DNA of 38,308 nucleotides, taken from contig SFLA01000011.1 of the NCBI GenBank assembly GCA_004553575.1, positions 1 through 38,308 of the forward strand, in the 5' to 3' direction. Shown here piece by piece: positions 1 through 7,951 of the stretch. Position 1 is the first letter of the stretch. Each line of letters begins with the position of its first letter. The position numbers and the translations under genes were made by a program. A model generated the notes under the pieces. That model was not told the DNA's origin and did no database searches. It saw only the letters and a program-made list of their open reading frames with translations. The DNA is from Clostridiales bacterium (GTDB taxonomy: Bacteria; Bacillota; Clostridia; Oscillospirales; CAG-382).

Positions 1-17
1 TAAAGCCACAAAAAGTA

Positions 18-45
18 GGGCATCCAGCAAAACTGCCAGATGCCC
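18..45 (-). terminator. Rho-independent terminator behind the integrase remnant
   Basis: On the - strand the arms GGGCATC and GATGCCC form a stem, extended by CAG/CTG around a TTTTG loop. A T-rich run (CTACTTTTTG) follows. It lies just past the stop codon of the truncated integrase and may be the original terminator of the mobile element. Confidence 0.6.
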
Positions 46-48
46 CTC

Positions 49-219
49 TCAAATCGTGTTTCTACATATTAAATAGTAATCTCTATCCCACCCCGGAAGC
101 TGAACTCTGTAAATCTCATTGTAGCGTTTGACCATATGGTTGAAGCGGCGTTCCCAGTGCATTGCAACCTCAGGCAATCCTTCCTTATCCAAGAACAGAA
201 ACCCGCTGTATGGTAGAAT
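49..219 (-). pseudogene. Truncated Tn916-type tyrosine recombinase (integrase) remnant
   Basis: An open stretch of 56 codons on the - strand contains PYSGFLFLDKEGLPEVAMHW and, a little further on, NHMVKRYNEIYRVQLP. This resembles the segment of Tn916/CTn-type phage-integrase-family proteins just upstream of the catalytic HxxR box (in intact proteins the text continues roughly as ITPHVCRHTYC). Here the reading frame leaves the family right after RVQLP and ends 14 residues later. The HxxR box and the catalytic tyrosine are missing. A stop codon immediately precedes the first isoleucine codon, so the N-terminal arm-binding and core-binding domains are missing too. It cannot be a functional recombinase. 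The family assignment rests on recalled family sequence, not a search. Confidence 0.7.
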
Positions 220-450
220 TCACTTTGGAATGATTGCATCGGCTGCGGTGCTCATTTTATCATCCGTTACGGCTGCAAGGAGTACTTTAACCACAACAAA
301 GAACTCCTCTTCTACGAACGGCAAAAAGAAATCATTCGGGAAATCGAAAACCTTGACCCACAAAGGCACAAACACCTGATTACGGCAGAATCTGCCATAA
401 TCAGGTGTTTATCTATTACTGCAAGTTTGGCGCTCCGATTTCGTTGGTAA
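217..450 (+). pseudogene. Fragment of an unrecognised gene, lacking its 5' end
   Basis: A 77-codon open frame without a usable start reads WNDCIGCGAHFIIRYGCKEYF and then a charged stretch (NKELLFYERQKEIIREIENL) that looks like real protein, with a helix-like pattern and Cys pairs. It begins exactly where the integrase remnant on the other strand begins, so the two broken genes meet head to head at about position 217. Its last ~25 codons run through a strong hairpin (370-410), so the true end may be earlier. I do not recognise the family; a mobile-element gene is likely from context. The overlapping 83-codon frame starting at 128 is less protein-like and was not accepted. Confidence 0.35.
370..410. 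terminator. Strong bidirectional hairpin terminator
   Basis: A perfect 13-bp inverted repeat (AAACACCTGATTA / TAATCAGGTGTTT) encloses a further GGCAG/CTGCC pairing. A runs precede it and T runs follow it, so it can terminate transcription in either direction. It probably belongs to the degraded mobile element. Confidence 0.6.
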
Positions 451-463
451 ACCGTTGGTAAAT
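442..463 (+). repeat. Tandem 11-mer repeat (CGTTGGTAAAY twice)
   Basis: CGTTGGTAAAC is followed directly by CGTTGGTAAAT. It lies at the right edge of the mobile-element debris, between the hairpin at 370-410 and the MarR promoter. It could be an integrase-binding or attachment remnant, but no second copy was noticed in the window. The stretch 464-611 contains no gene or signal that I can support. Confidence 0.4.
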
Positions 464-611
464 TTAATTTAGGAAAGCGAATTTCCTTAGAGGCACAAGG
501 ACTTTTCAGAATTCGCCGGAATCCTGCCGTGGCAGACGAAAATAATGCGTATCATGGCGTGTATCTCCGTTTCGCTTTGTTCTGCCGGCAGTATATACGG
601 TTTTCGCCGCT

Positions 612-638
612 GTGTCAAGTTATGAAACGGCTTGACAC
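612..638 (+). promoter_or_regulatory. Inverted repeat over the -35 box, probable MarR operator
   Basis: The perfect 8-bp arms GTGTCAAG and CTTGACAC are separated by 11 bp. The right arm contains the whole TTGACA -35 hexamer of the marR promoter. A dimeric repressor bound here would block RNA polymerase, which fits autorepression by the adjacent MarR-family regulator. Binding is inferred. Confidence 0.5.
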
Positions 639-660
639 CGTGCGGCAACGGTGGTATAAT
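632..660 (+). promoter_or_regulatory. Consensus sigma-A promoter of the marR-ABC operon
   Basis: TTGACA (632-637), a 17-bp spacer and TATAAT (655-660) match the vegetative consensus exactly. Transcription should start near 667, about 35 nt upstream of the marR-like start codon. Such a perfect promoter normally needs a repressor, in keeping with the operator-like repeats around it. Confidence 0.85.
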
Positions 661-670
661 ACCGGAAAAC

Positions 671-686
671 AGTTGCGCGTGCAACT
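671..686 (+). promoter_or_regulatory. Second inverted repeat in the leader (operator or hairpin)
   Basis: AGTTGC-GCGT-GCAACT forms a perfect 6-bp inverted repeat just downstream of the expected transcription start and just before the GGAGG ribosome binding site. TTGC/GCAA half-sites are common in MarR-family operators, so this could be a second binding site. It could also act as a small RNA hairpin near the ribosome binding site. Confidence 0.4.
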
Positions 687-701
687 TTTTCGGAGGTGTC
701 C

Positions 702-1157
702 ATGGCTTCCATAATGAGGTACATCGACTTGATAAGCCGCTGCGGGGCGATATATCGGTCGGACCGGCTCGGCGGAACCGAGCTCGGCTCCTGCCACTTT
801 CCGTATATACTTACGCTCTGCCGCGAGCCCGGAATATCGCAGGAGGGACTTGCGCGGCGTATATACATAGGAAAGAGCAGTGTGACCAGAGCTCTGGCGT
901 ATCTGGAATCGCATGGCTATGTGCGCCGCGAGCCGGAAGCTGCCGACCGCAGGGTTATGCGGGTGTATCCGACAGCAAAGGCGGAGGAGGCGCTTCCGCT
1001 CATAAGGGGAATACTGCGCGGCTGGAACGAGTATCTTACCGAAGGGCTCGGGCCGGACGAGAAGGAGACCCTTACGTTATTGCTGGAAAAGGCTGCGGCC
1101 CGCGCCGCGGAATATGCGGATTTTTCAGTGCTTAGCGGGGAGGGGGACGAAAAGTGA
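702..1157 (+). CDS. MarR-family transcriptional regulator
   Basis: The 151-aa protein has the MarR winged-helix layout: an N-terminal dimerisation helix, a helix-turn-helix around ISQEGLARRIYIGKSSVTRAL, the wing YVRREPEAADRRVMRVYPT, and a C-terminal dimerisation helix. The ATG at 702 was chosen because GGAGG (692-696) lies 5 nt upstream. A GTG at 696 would overlap that ribosome binding site. It probably represses its own promoter and the two downstream ABC genes, releasing DNA when it binds a small lipophilic ligand; this is the usual arrangement for MarR/ABC-exporter operons. The stop codon overlaps the GTG start of the next gene (GTGA), so translation is coupled. The ligand cannot be told from the sequence. 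Confidence 0.9.
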   Translation: MASIMRYIDLISRCGAIYRSDRLGGTELGSCHFPYILTLCREPGISQEGLARRIYIGKSSVTRALAYLESHGYVRREPEAADRRVMRVYPTAKAEEALPLIRGILRGWNEYLTEGLGPDEKETLTLLLEKAAARAAEYADFSVLSGEGDEK

Positions 1158-2905
1158 GGAAGATACTTTCGTATCTTAAGCCGCATTGCGCCTTTATGGC
1201 AATGCTGATGTCGGTGAAGGTGCTGGGAACGCTTGCGGAGCTTGCGCTTCCGTATATACTCAGCCATATTATCGACGGGGTTATAGGAAGACTCGGAGCC
1301 GATGCCGACGTAACCTCCGCAGGGAAGAGCATATTGTTCTGGGCAGGCGTTATGGTTTTTTGCGCCGTAGCCGCCGTATGCCTTAACGTGAGCGCAAACC
1401 GCATGGCGGCTAAGGTAGCCAAGACGGTTGCCGGAGAGATACGCGGCGACCTGTTCCGCCGCACGGTGCGTCTTTCGCCCGCCCAGACCGACAGATATAC
1501 CGTCGCGTCGCTGGAGAGCCGTATCACAACGGATACATATAATATCCATCATTTTCTGAACGTAATACAGCGAATGGGGGTTCGCGCTCCGATATTGCTG
1601 GTAGGAGGACTTGTCGTCACCGCGACGCTCGACCCGGTGCTTACGCTGGTAATGGCCGCCGCGCTTCCGCTCATATTTATATCCGTATACGGAATTTCCG
1701 TGAAGGGCCTTCCGTTGTTCCGCCGCGCTCAGATGGCGGTGGACCGTATGGTTAAGGTGGTGCGGGAGGACGCACAGGGTATCAGAGTAATAAAAGCGCT
1801 GTCGCGCACCGAATACGAGAACGGGCGTTACGAGGAAGTCAACCGTTCGCTCGCCGATGAAGAGCGAAGGGCGAACGAGACCATGGCGGCGGCGAATCCG
1901 CTTATGAATCTGTTTATGAATCTCGGGCTTACCGCTGTTGTCATGGCGGGTGCGCTAAGGGTAAACGCCGGACTTACCGACCCGGGACGAATAGTCGCCT
2001 TTATTCAGTATTTCACGCTTATTTCAACCGCGATGATGTCGGTGTCCAGGCTGTTTGTGATATATTCAAAGGCTTCGGCGTCGGCGGGAAGAGTCGCCGA
2101 GGTACTGGAAACTCCGGAGGAGCTTACGGTCGTTAAGGCAGAAGGTGCCGCGGCGCCGGAGTGCGGCGGGGATTATATCGTGTTCGAGCACGTATGCTTT
2201 TCCTATGCGGGCGGCGGTGAAGTGATAAAGGATGTTTCGTTCACTCTGCCTCGAGGGCAGACGCTTGGCATTATCGGTGCGACCGGAAGCGGAAAGACAA
2301 CTCTGCTGGCACTGCTCATGCGGCTTTACGATGTCAGCTCCGGAAGCGTTCGCATCGGCGGGCGGGATGTTAGGACCATTCCGGAGGACGAGCTGCATTC
2401 TATGTTCGGAGCGGCGATGCAGAACGATTTTGTATACACGGGAACGGTTGGGGACAATATCTCGTTCATGCGCGGAATCCCCGAGGATGACGTGCGCGCC
2501 GCCGCCGTTACGGCACAGGCCGACGGGTTTATACGTGATTTCCCGGAGGGTTATTCGCATATGCTCACCTCGAAGGGAACCAACGTGAGCGGAGGTCAGC
2601 GTCAGAGATTGCTGGTGGCGCGCGCCGCCGCCGGCAAACCGGATATACTCGTGCTGGACGACAGCAGCTCCGCGCTCGATTACCGTACGGATTCTGCACT
2701 TCGCCGTGCAATAGCGAAGGACATGGCGGGTACTACGGCAGTGATAGTCGCACAGAGAGTAAGCTCGGTGAGAAGGTGCGATAAGATACTTGTGCTTTCC
2801 GAGGGAGGTATTATCGGCTCAGGCACGGACGGCGAGCTTATGCAGAGCTGTGCGCTGTACCGCGAGATTGCCGAATCGCAGATGGGAGGTGCAATCCTTG
2901 ACTGA
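1154..2905 (+). CDS. ABC exporter half-transporter, degenerate-site subunit
   Basis: The 583-aa protein is a type IV ABC exporter half: a six-helix membrane domain (about residues 1-310) and a nucleotide-binding domain. Visible motifs are Walker A GATGSGKT (375-382), Q-loop MQND (about 422), signature SGGQ (479-482) and Walker B ILVLDD (498-503). The catalytic Walker B glutamate is replaced by Asp503 and the H-loop histidine by Gln534 (VAQRVSSV). These changes are typical of the degenerate half of heterodimers such as TM287/288, LmrCD or BmrCD. The GTG start overlaps the marR-like stop by 4 bp, and the gene overlaps the next ABC gene by 8 bp. It probably exports drugs, lipids or peptides with its partner; the substrate is unknown. 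Confidence 0.92.
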   Translation: MRKILSYLKPHCAFMAMLMSVKVLGTLAELALPYILSHIIDGVIGRLGADADVTSAGKSILFWAGVMVFCAVAAVCLNVSANRMAAKVAKTVAGEIRGDLFRRTVRLSPAQTDRYTVASLESRITTDTYNIHHFLNVIQRMGVRAPILLVGGLVVTATLDPVLTLVMAAALPLIFISVYGISVKGLPLFRRAQMAVDRMVKVVREDAQGIRVIKALSRTEYENGRYEEVNRSLADEERRANETMAAANPLMNLFMNLGLTAVVMAGALRVNAGLTDPGRIVAFIQYFTLISTAMMSVSRLFVIYSKASASAGRVAEVLETPEELTVVKAEGAAAPECGGDYIVFEHVCFSYAGGGEVIKDVSFTLPRGQTLGIIGATGSGKTTLLALLMRLYDVSSGSVRIGGRDVRTIPEDELHSMFGAAMQNDFVYTGTVGDNISFMRGIPEDDVRAAAVTAQADGFIRDFPEGYSHMLTSKGTNVSGGQRQRLLVARAAAGKPDILVLDDSSSALDYRTDSALRRAIAKDMAGTTAVIVAQRVSSVRRCDKILVLSEGGIIGSGTDGELMQSCALYREIAESQMGGAILD

Positions 2906-4700
2906 ATCGGAAAATACTGTCCGGCACTCCGGAAAAAAGGCGGCGCTGAGACGGCTCGGAGGATATCTGATGCGGCATAAGCCGTCCGTTGCGGCTGCGC
3001 TTGTGCTCATGATAGTGTCCAATCTGCTCGCCTTGCTCGGACCGAAGCTGTCCGGAAAGGCGATAAACATAATAGCGGCGGGCAGGGGAATGGTTGACAC
3101 CGAAGCGGTCGTGTATTTTGTTCTGCTCATGGCGGCTGTTTATGCGGTTTCGGCCGGACTGGCTTACCTGCTCGCGGTGCTGCTGGTAAGACTCGGACAA
3201 AAAATCACCTGTTCGCTCCGCAGCGAGTTGTTTTCGCATTTGCTTTCGCTGCCGGCGGGGTATTTCGATACCCACCAGACGGGCGATATTGTGAGCCATA
3301 TATCGTACGATGTCGATACCGTAAACGCATCGCTTTCGCACGATCTGCTGCAGATCTGCGCAAGCGTCGTCACCGTGGTCGGATCGTTCGGCATGATGCT
3401 TTCGATATCTCCGGCGCTTATATCCGTGTTTGTGCTTACCGTGCCGGCTTCGGTGCTGTTCACGCGGTATAAGTCCAAGCATATACGTCCGTTGTTCCGC
3501 CGCCGCTCGGCAAAGCTCGGCGAGCTTAACGGCTATGCCGAGGAAATGATATCCGGACAGCGAACCATACGGATATACGGCAGGGAAGACGAGGTATGCG
3601 GCAGCTTCGACCGTCTTAACGCCGAAGCGTGCGAGGCATATTACAAAGCCGATTATCAGGGAGCGATTATCGGTCCGGGCGTGACTTTTATAAGCAACCT
3701 GTCCATCTCGCTAATAACCATGCTCGGCGGTATATTCTATATGCTTTCGGTCACCGGAACGGTTGCGCCGGCGTCGCTGATATTTCTCGAGCTCGGCGAT
3801 CTTTCGGCGTTCGTGCAGTATTCCCGCAAATTCGCGGGACCGATAAACGAATTCGCCAACATAATGGCGGACCTTCAGTCCGCGCTTGCCGCAGCAGACC
3901 GCATTTTTGCGATTCTGGATACTCCGCCCGAGGCTTCGGATTCTCCCGAAGCCGCAGAGCTTGAAAACCCGCGCGGCGAGGTTTCGGTAAAGGATGTAAG
4001 GTTTGGATATACCGAGGGGCAGACGGTGATTGACGACATATCGGTGGATCTTCCCGCCGGAAGCGTTACGGCGATAGTCGGGCCTACAGGCGCGGGCAAG
4101 ACTACGCTTATTAATCTGCTCATGAGGTTTTACGATGTCGGATCCGGCAGTATAACGGTCGACGGGCGTGATGTAAGATCCTATACGCGGTCTTCGCTGC
4201 GCCGCGCGTTTACAATGGTGCTTCAGGATACCTGGCTGTTCGGCGGTACGATTGCCGAAAACATTGCCTACGGCAAGGACGGCGCGACCCGTGCCGAAAT
4301 AGAAGAGGCGGCGCGCAGCGCACATATCGACGGGTTTATATCCACACTTCCCGACGGATACGATACGGTTATCGTTGACAACGGATCGGGTATATCCAAA
4401 GGTCAGAAACAACTCATAACAATAGCGCGCGCCTTCCTTTCGGATTCGCCCATGCTGATACTGGACGAGGCGACCTCAAATGTCGATTCCCGCACCGAAA
4501 AGCAGATACAGGACGCAATGAAGCGGCTTATGGAGGGCAGAACCTGCTTTATTATAGCTCACCGGCTTTCCACCGTTAAAAATGCCGACCGTATTCTCGT
4601 TTTTTCAAAGGGGAAGATTATCGAGCAGGGCACGCATGATTCGCTTATGGAGCAGGGAGGATTTTACGCTTCGCTTTACAATTCGCAGTACGACGAATGA
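2898..4700 (+). CDS. ABC exporter half-transporter, catalytic subunit
   Basis: The 600-aa partner subunit has six membrane helices (about 20-315) and a nucleotide-binding domain with Walker A GPTGAGKT (395-402), Walker B LILDEATS (D523, E524) and H-loop His555 (AHRLSTV), all intact. Its signature is SKGQ (500-503) instead of SGGQ. In a heterodimer that weakened signature faces the degenerate Walker B of the upstream subunit, so the pair has one active and one inactive ATP site. The TTG start at 2898 is chosen because GGGAGG (2884-2889) lies 8 nt upstream. An in-frame start further up, inside the first ABC gene, has no ribosome binding site. The gene is co-transcribed with the MarR regulator and ends the operon. 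No clear terminator was seen in the short gap that follows. Confidence 0.92.
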   Translation: MTESENTVRHSGKKAALRRLGGYLMRHKPSVAAALVLMIVSNLLALLGPKLSGKAINIIAAGRGMVDTEAVVYFVLLMAAVYAVSAGLAYLLAVLLVRLGQKITCSLRSELFSHLLSLPAGYFDTHQTGDIVSHISYDVDTVNASLSHDLLQICASVVTVVGSFGMMLSISPALISVFVLTVPASVLFTRYKSKHIRPLFRRRSAKLGELNGYAEEMISGQRTIRIYGREDEVCGSFDRLNAEACEAYYKADYQGAIIGPGVTFISNLSISLITMLGGIFYMLSVTGTVAPASLIFLELGDLSAFVQYSRKFAGPINEFANIMADLQSALAAADRIFAILDTPPEASDSPEAAELENPRGEVSVKDVRFGYTEGQTVIDDISVDLPAGSVTAIVGPTGAGKTTLINLLMRFYDVGSGSITVDGRDVRSYTRSSLRRAFTMVLQDTWLFGGTIAENIAYGKDGATRAEIEEAARSAHIDGFISTLPDGYDTVIVDNGSGISKGQKQLITIARAFLSDSPMLILDEATSNVDSRTEKQIQDAMKRLMEGRTCFIIAHRLSTVKNADRILVFSKGKIIEQGTHDSLMEQGGFYASLYNSQYDE

Positions 4701-4708
4701 CTCTTATG

Positions 4709-4737
4709 TTGAATTACGGGCGTATGAGTGATATAAT
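4709..4737 (+). promoter_or_regulatory. Sigma-A promoter for the serine hydrolase/SGNH pair
   Basis: TTGAAT (4709-4714), a 17-bp spacer and TATAAT (4732-4737) lie in the 57-bp gap after the ABC exporter. They are about 20 bp upstream of the next start codon, so the two hydrolase genes can be transcribed separately from the marR operon. Confidence 0.7.
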
Positions 4738-4757
4738 GAAGCGGGAGTTGAGAATAT

Positions 4758-6536
4758 ATGGATATTGTCAATCAGACGCGCGCCGCAAAGCTGATACTTC
4801 AGCTTTTAACGCCGGGCAAGACCACCGAGCCCGTTATTCCGTATTCGCCGCAGAAGCCGGACTTTCCGTCCGTGGCTTCCGGGGCTCTTCTTCCGCGGGC
4901 AACCCCGGAATCCCGCGGGATAAGCTCGAAGCACATAAGCGATTTTCTTATCGAGTTAGCTTCCGACCCGACGCTTAACATGCACGGTATAACCGTTGCA
5001 AAGGACGGAGCCGTTATTTCCGAGGCGGATTTCGGTTTGTGGCGGAGCGACATCTGGCATACCACCTTTTCTCTCTGCAAGAGCATCACCTCGCTCGCCG
5101 TAGGTATGCTTATCGACGACGGGAAGCTGTCGCTTGACGACAGGGTGGTGGATCTGCTTTCCGCTCCGCCGCTTATACGGCTCGCAAAGGGCGGACTTAC
5201 CGTCAGGCACCTTCTCACTATGTCCGGCGGATCGATGTTCAACGAGGCGGGGTCGGTTACCGACGTAAACTGGCTTAAGGGTTTTCTGGAATCCTTACCG
5301 CGCTTCGAGGCAGGCAGGGAATTCGAATATAACAGCATGAATACCTATGTTCTGTCCTGTATCGTTCGCGAGGTCAGCGGAACGGGGCTTAACGATTTCC
5401 TTACGGAAAGGCTGTGGAAGCCGCTCGGAATCGAACTGCACGGTTGGGAGAAATCTCCGACAGGTATCGAGAAGGGCGGATGGGGACTGTATCTCCTTCG
5501 CGAGGATATCGTAAAAATCGGCATGCTGGTCGCGTCGGGCGGGGTATGGAACGGACAGCGCCTGATAAGCGAGGAATACCTTGCCGAAGCGACGCGCATG
5601 CATATGAAGGCGCCCGAAGGCTTCGGCGGCTACGATTACGGATACCAGATCTGGGTGGGTAAAAGCACTCCTTCTTTTCTGTTCAACGGTATGTTCGGAC
5701 AGAATCTTCTCTGCTTCACCGAAAGCGGTGTAATACTTGCCACAAACGCCGGAAACAGCGAGCTTTTTCAGCAGAGCAGCTACTTCCGCATCGCGGAAAA
5801 ATACTTCGGAAAAGGCTTTTCGGCGGCAGCGCCGCTGCCGGAGGATGCGTCTGCGCTGCGTACGCTCCGGCGCACGGAGAGGGAGATGTATCCCGACCGC
5901 CGCGAAAAGCGTTACGGCGTGTTTTCAAGGCGGCGTGCCGAATCCGATCTCCGCAGGATGTCCGGCAGGAGCTGGACGGTTACCTCGGAAAACAGACATT
6001 CCTTCGGGGTTTTGCCGCTCGCGCTGCAGGCGTTCCGCAACGGGTATTCGGACGGGATAAGCGGGATTACCTTCGGTGTAACCGGAACACGAGTCGATAT
6101 CGGCTTCGTCGGCGCAAACGGCGTTCAGACGCTCCGCGTAGGCACGGAAAAGGCGGAATATTCCGTTCTTGAGGACGCCGGAGAGAAATATATAATTGGC
6201 TGCTTCGGCAGGTTCGGCCGCAACGAGGACGGAGTGGAGGTGCTTACCGTCGAGACGGCGTTTTGCGAAACGGCGTCCGGCAGGGTAATGAAGTTCTTCT
6301 TTCACCCCGGCGGCAGAATGACCGTAAAGGTTACCGAGACTCCCGGAACCTCCTGCATGATTTCGGCGCTCGGTCAGCTCGGGGATATGGTACCGATGCG
6401 CAGACTTTTCGCCGCCGCTTCGGATATTGCCGACCCGGAATATATCGCCTGGAAGCTCGGGTCGGTAATAGACCCCGTGCTGGTCTGCGAGGAAAACCTT
6501 AACAAACCCACAAAAATCGCAACGGAGGCAAATTGA
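4758..6536 (+). CDS. Beta-lactamase-fold serine hydrolase (class C/PBP-like family)
   Basis: The 592-aa protein has an N-terminal beta-lactamase/PBP4*-type domain (about residues 45-365). The nucleophile motif SxxK is Ser105-Leu-Cys-Lys108, and the second-motif tyrosine is probably Tyr191 (EYNSMNTYVLS). A third-motif region NGMFGQ replaces KTG/HTG, as in 6-aminohexanoate-dimer-hydrolase-like esterases. About 225 further residues form a C-terminal domain that I do not recognise. No signal peptide is visible, so it is probably cytoplasmic. GGGAG (4743-4747) supports the ATG at 4758. It is followed after one base by a secreted SGNH hydrolase. An amidase or esterase on a cell-wall-related or xenobiotic substrate is likely; a true beta-lactamase is unlikely given the missing KTG box and lack of export signal. 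Confidence 0.85.
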   Translation: MDIVNQTRAAKLILQLLTPGKTTEPVIPYSPQKPDFPSVASGALLPRATPESRGISSKHISDFLIELASDPTLNMHGITVAKDGAVISEADFGLWRSDIWHTTFSLCKSITSLAVGMLIDDGKLSLDDRVVDLLSAPPLIRLAKGGLTVRHLLTMSGGSMFNEAGSVTDVNWLKGFLESLPRFEAGREFEYNSMNTYVLSCIVREVSGTGLNDFLTERLWKPLGIELHGWEKSPTGIEKGGWGLYLLREDIVKIGMLVASGGVWNGQRLISEEYLAEATRMHMKAPEGFGGYDYGYQIWVGKSTPSFLFNGMFGQNLLCFTESGVILATNAGNSELFQQSSYFRIAEKYFGKGFSAAAPLPEDASALRTLRRTEREMYPDRREKRYGVFSRRRAESDLRRMSGRSWTVTSENRHSFGVLPLALQAFRNGYSDGISGITFGVTGTRVDIGFVGANGVQTLRVGTEKAEYSVLEDAGEKYIIGCFGRFGRNEDGVEVLTVETAFCETASGRVMKFFFHPGGRMTVKVTETPGTSCMISALGQLGDMVPMRRLFAAASDIADPEYIAWKLGSVIDPVLVCEENLNKPTKIATEAN

Positions 6537-6537
6537 C

Positions 6538-7854
6538 ATGAACAAAAAAACCGCAGCTTTAATTTGCGCGGCGCTTGCCGCACTGCTGACCGTATCCTGT
6601 GTAGGCAATGTCCCCGACGAAAGCTCGAGCCCGGCGGATGTTTCCGCTGAGCTGTCGCATAATGCAGATCCTTCCGGGGATATAAACGAGGAATCACAGG
6701 TATCTGGTATGACGGAAACGCTTGACGGAAAAATGCTCGTCGTGTTCGGTGACAGCATAACCGCGCTCGGAAGCTGGGGAAAAACCGCCGCCGAGAGCTG
6801 TAATATGCGCTTTTTCAACGGGGCATTCGGCGGAATAAACACCGAAGAAGCGCTTGATCTTATTGAGCCGTTTGTAATCTCACGCGGGCCGGATATTGTT
6901 ACCTTATGCTTCGGCATGAACGATCTGCTTATGACGGCTAAGGACATTCCTCAGGTTTCGCCCGAAAAATTCGCCGAAAACCTTAAAACAATGATAGGGC
7001 TCGTGACCGCCTGCGGCGCGACACCGATACTTATGACCGCAAATCCGCTTGACGAAAGCGTATTCTATGCCTCCCAGGGGCAGCCGGAGAGTTGGTATTC
7101 ATCGGTCGGTTCGCCGCTCGCCTGGCTTGACGTGTACAATCAAAAGACCCGTGAGGTCGCCGCCGATACGGGCACTGCGCTTATTGACACCCGCGTTCTT
7201 TGTGATTCGTCGGAAGCTGCGGTTACGATAAGCGACGGAATTCATCTGTCCGCCGCGGGAAACAACGTGTTTGCCGCCGCGCTTGTGGGATATCTGACCT
7301 CCAATTACGCCTCCGACCCGGACGCCGAACGGGTGGTGTATGACGAATCGGTGTATATCCCGGAGGGAGAGACGGTTTCGCTTCTGCCCGAATATGCCTC
7401 GGCGTGGTACGTCCCGGAAAAAGGAACCATGAATATATCCGTTTCGGACGGAGTTACGGCAATGAATAACACGAACGGTCTCTGGCCGGACGCGCAGTAC
7501 ACTTTAACCATGCCCGTTTCGGTTAATCCGCAAACCGGTTCGCTCGTCTGTGACTTTTCGACTGCCGGGTCGTCGGTTTCGATAATCCTGTTTCTGGGGG
7601 GCGCGACTCCCAACGCCTATACCGAAGGTCAGTATGTCGTAATATCCCGTCATCTCGGATACAGGCTTGACGACGTTTCGCTGGATCTTTCGCCGAACCA
7701 GAACGTGGCATGTACGATCAACCTTTCGGATTTACCGTTCCCGTCCGGGGCATACGGGGAGGACGGCAATCTGATTATCAGCGGCGTTAAGATATTTGTT
7801 CCCGGCGCCGCCGGCGAGAAGGTCACCTTCAGAAGCTTCGGTATAACCGGCTGA
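6538..7854 (+). CDS. SGNH/GDSL-family hydrolase, lipoprotein
   Basis: The 438-aa protein starts with a lipoprotein signal peptide ending in LLTVSC (Cys21), so it is probably anchored outside the cell membrane. The SGNH motifs are present: block I GDS (71-73, nucleophile Ser73), Asn in GMND (126-129), and DGIH (Asp234 and His237 of the catalytic triad). Residues about 265-438 form a beta-rich extra domain, possibly for carbohydrate binding. CGGAGG (6523-6528) lies 9 nt before the ATG, and the gene starts one base after the upstream stop, indicating an operon. Likely reaction: deacylation or deacetylation of an extracellular ester such as acetylated polysaccharide. The substrate is not visible. 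Confidence 0.88.
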   Translation: MNKKTAALICAALAALLTVSCVGNVPDESSSPADVSAELSHNADPSGDINEESQVSGMTETLDGKMLVVFGDSITALGSWGKTAAESCNMRFFNGAFGGINTEEALDLIEPFVISRGPDIVTLCFGMNDLLMTAKDIPQVSPEKFAENLKTMIGLVTACGATPILMTANPLDESVFYASQGQPESWYSSVGSPLAWLDVYNQKTREVAADTGTALIDTRVLCDSSEAAVTISDGIHLSAAGNNVFAAALVGYLTSNYASDPDAERVVYDESVYIPEGETVSLLPEYASAWYVPEKGTMNISVSDGVTAMNNTNGLWPDAQYTLTMPVSVNPQTGSLVCDFSTAGSSVSIILFLGGATPNAYTEGQYVVISRHLGYRLDDVSLDLSPNQNVACTINLSDLPFPSGAYGEDGNLIISGVKIFVPGAAGEKVTFRSFGITG

Positions 7855-7881
7855 CGTCGTATCCCGGAAATAACAGAATAA

Positions 7882-7914
7882 GAGTCCCCCGCCGGTAATC
7901 CGGTCGGGGGACTC
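7882..7914. terminator. Bidirectional terminator between convergent genes
   Basis: GAGTCCCCCG-CCGG...CCGG-CGGGGGACTC forms a long GC-rich stem around a TAAT loop, in the 97-bp gap between the SGNH gene (+) and the methyltransferase gene (-). Both operons end here. Confidence 0.75.
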
Positions 7915-7951
7915 CTCGTTATTTCCGCATCGATTCGCCGGAAACGGCGAA

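Noticed and set aside
128..379. An 83-codon + strand open frame as a gene
   Set aside because: It overlaps the better-supported integrase remnant and the +1-shifted protein-like frame 217-450; its composition is Ser/Thr-rich without domain features and it has no ribosome binding site.
5925..6947. A 340-codon - strand open frame across the two hydrolase genes
   Set aside because: It is antisense to the SGNH and serine hydrolase genes and has no recognisable domain or start signal.
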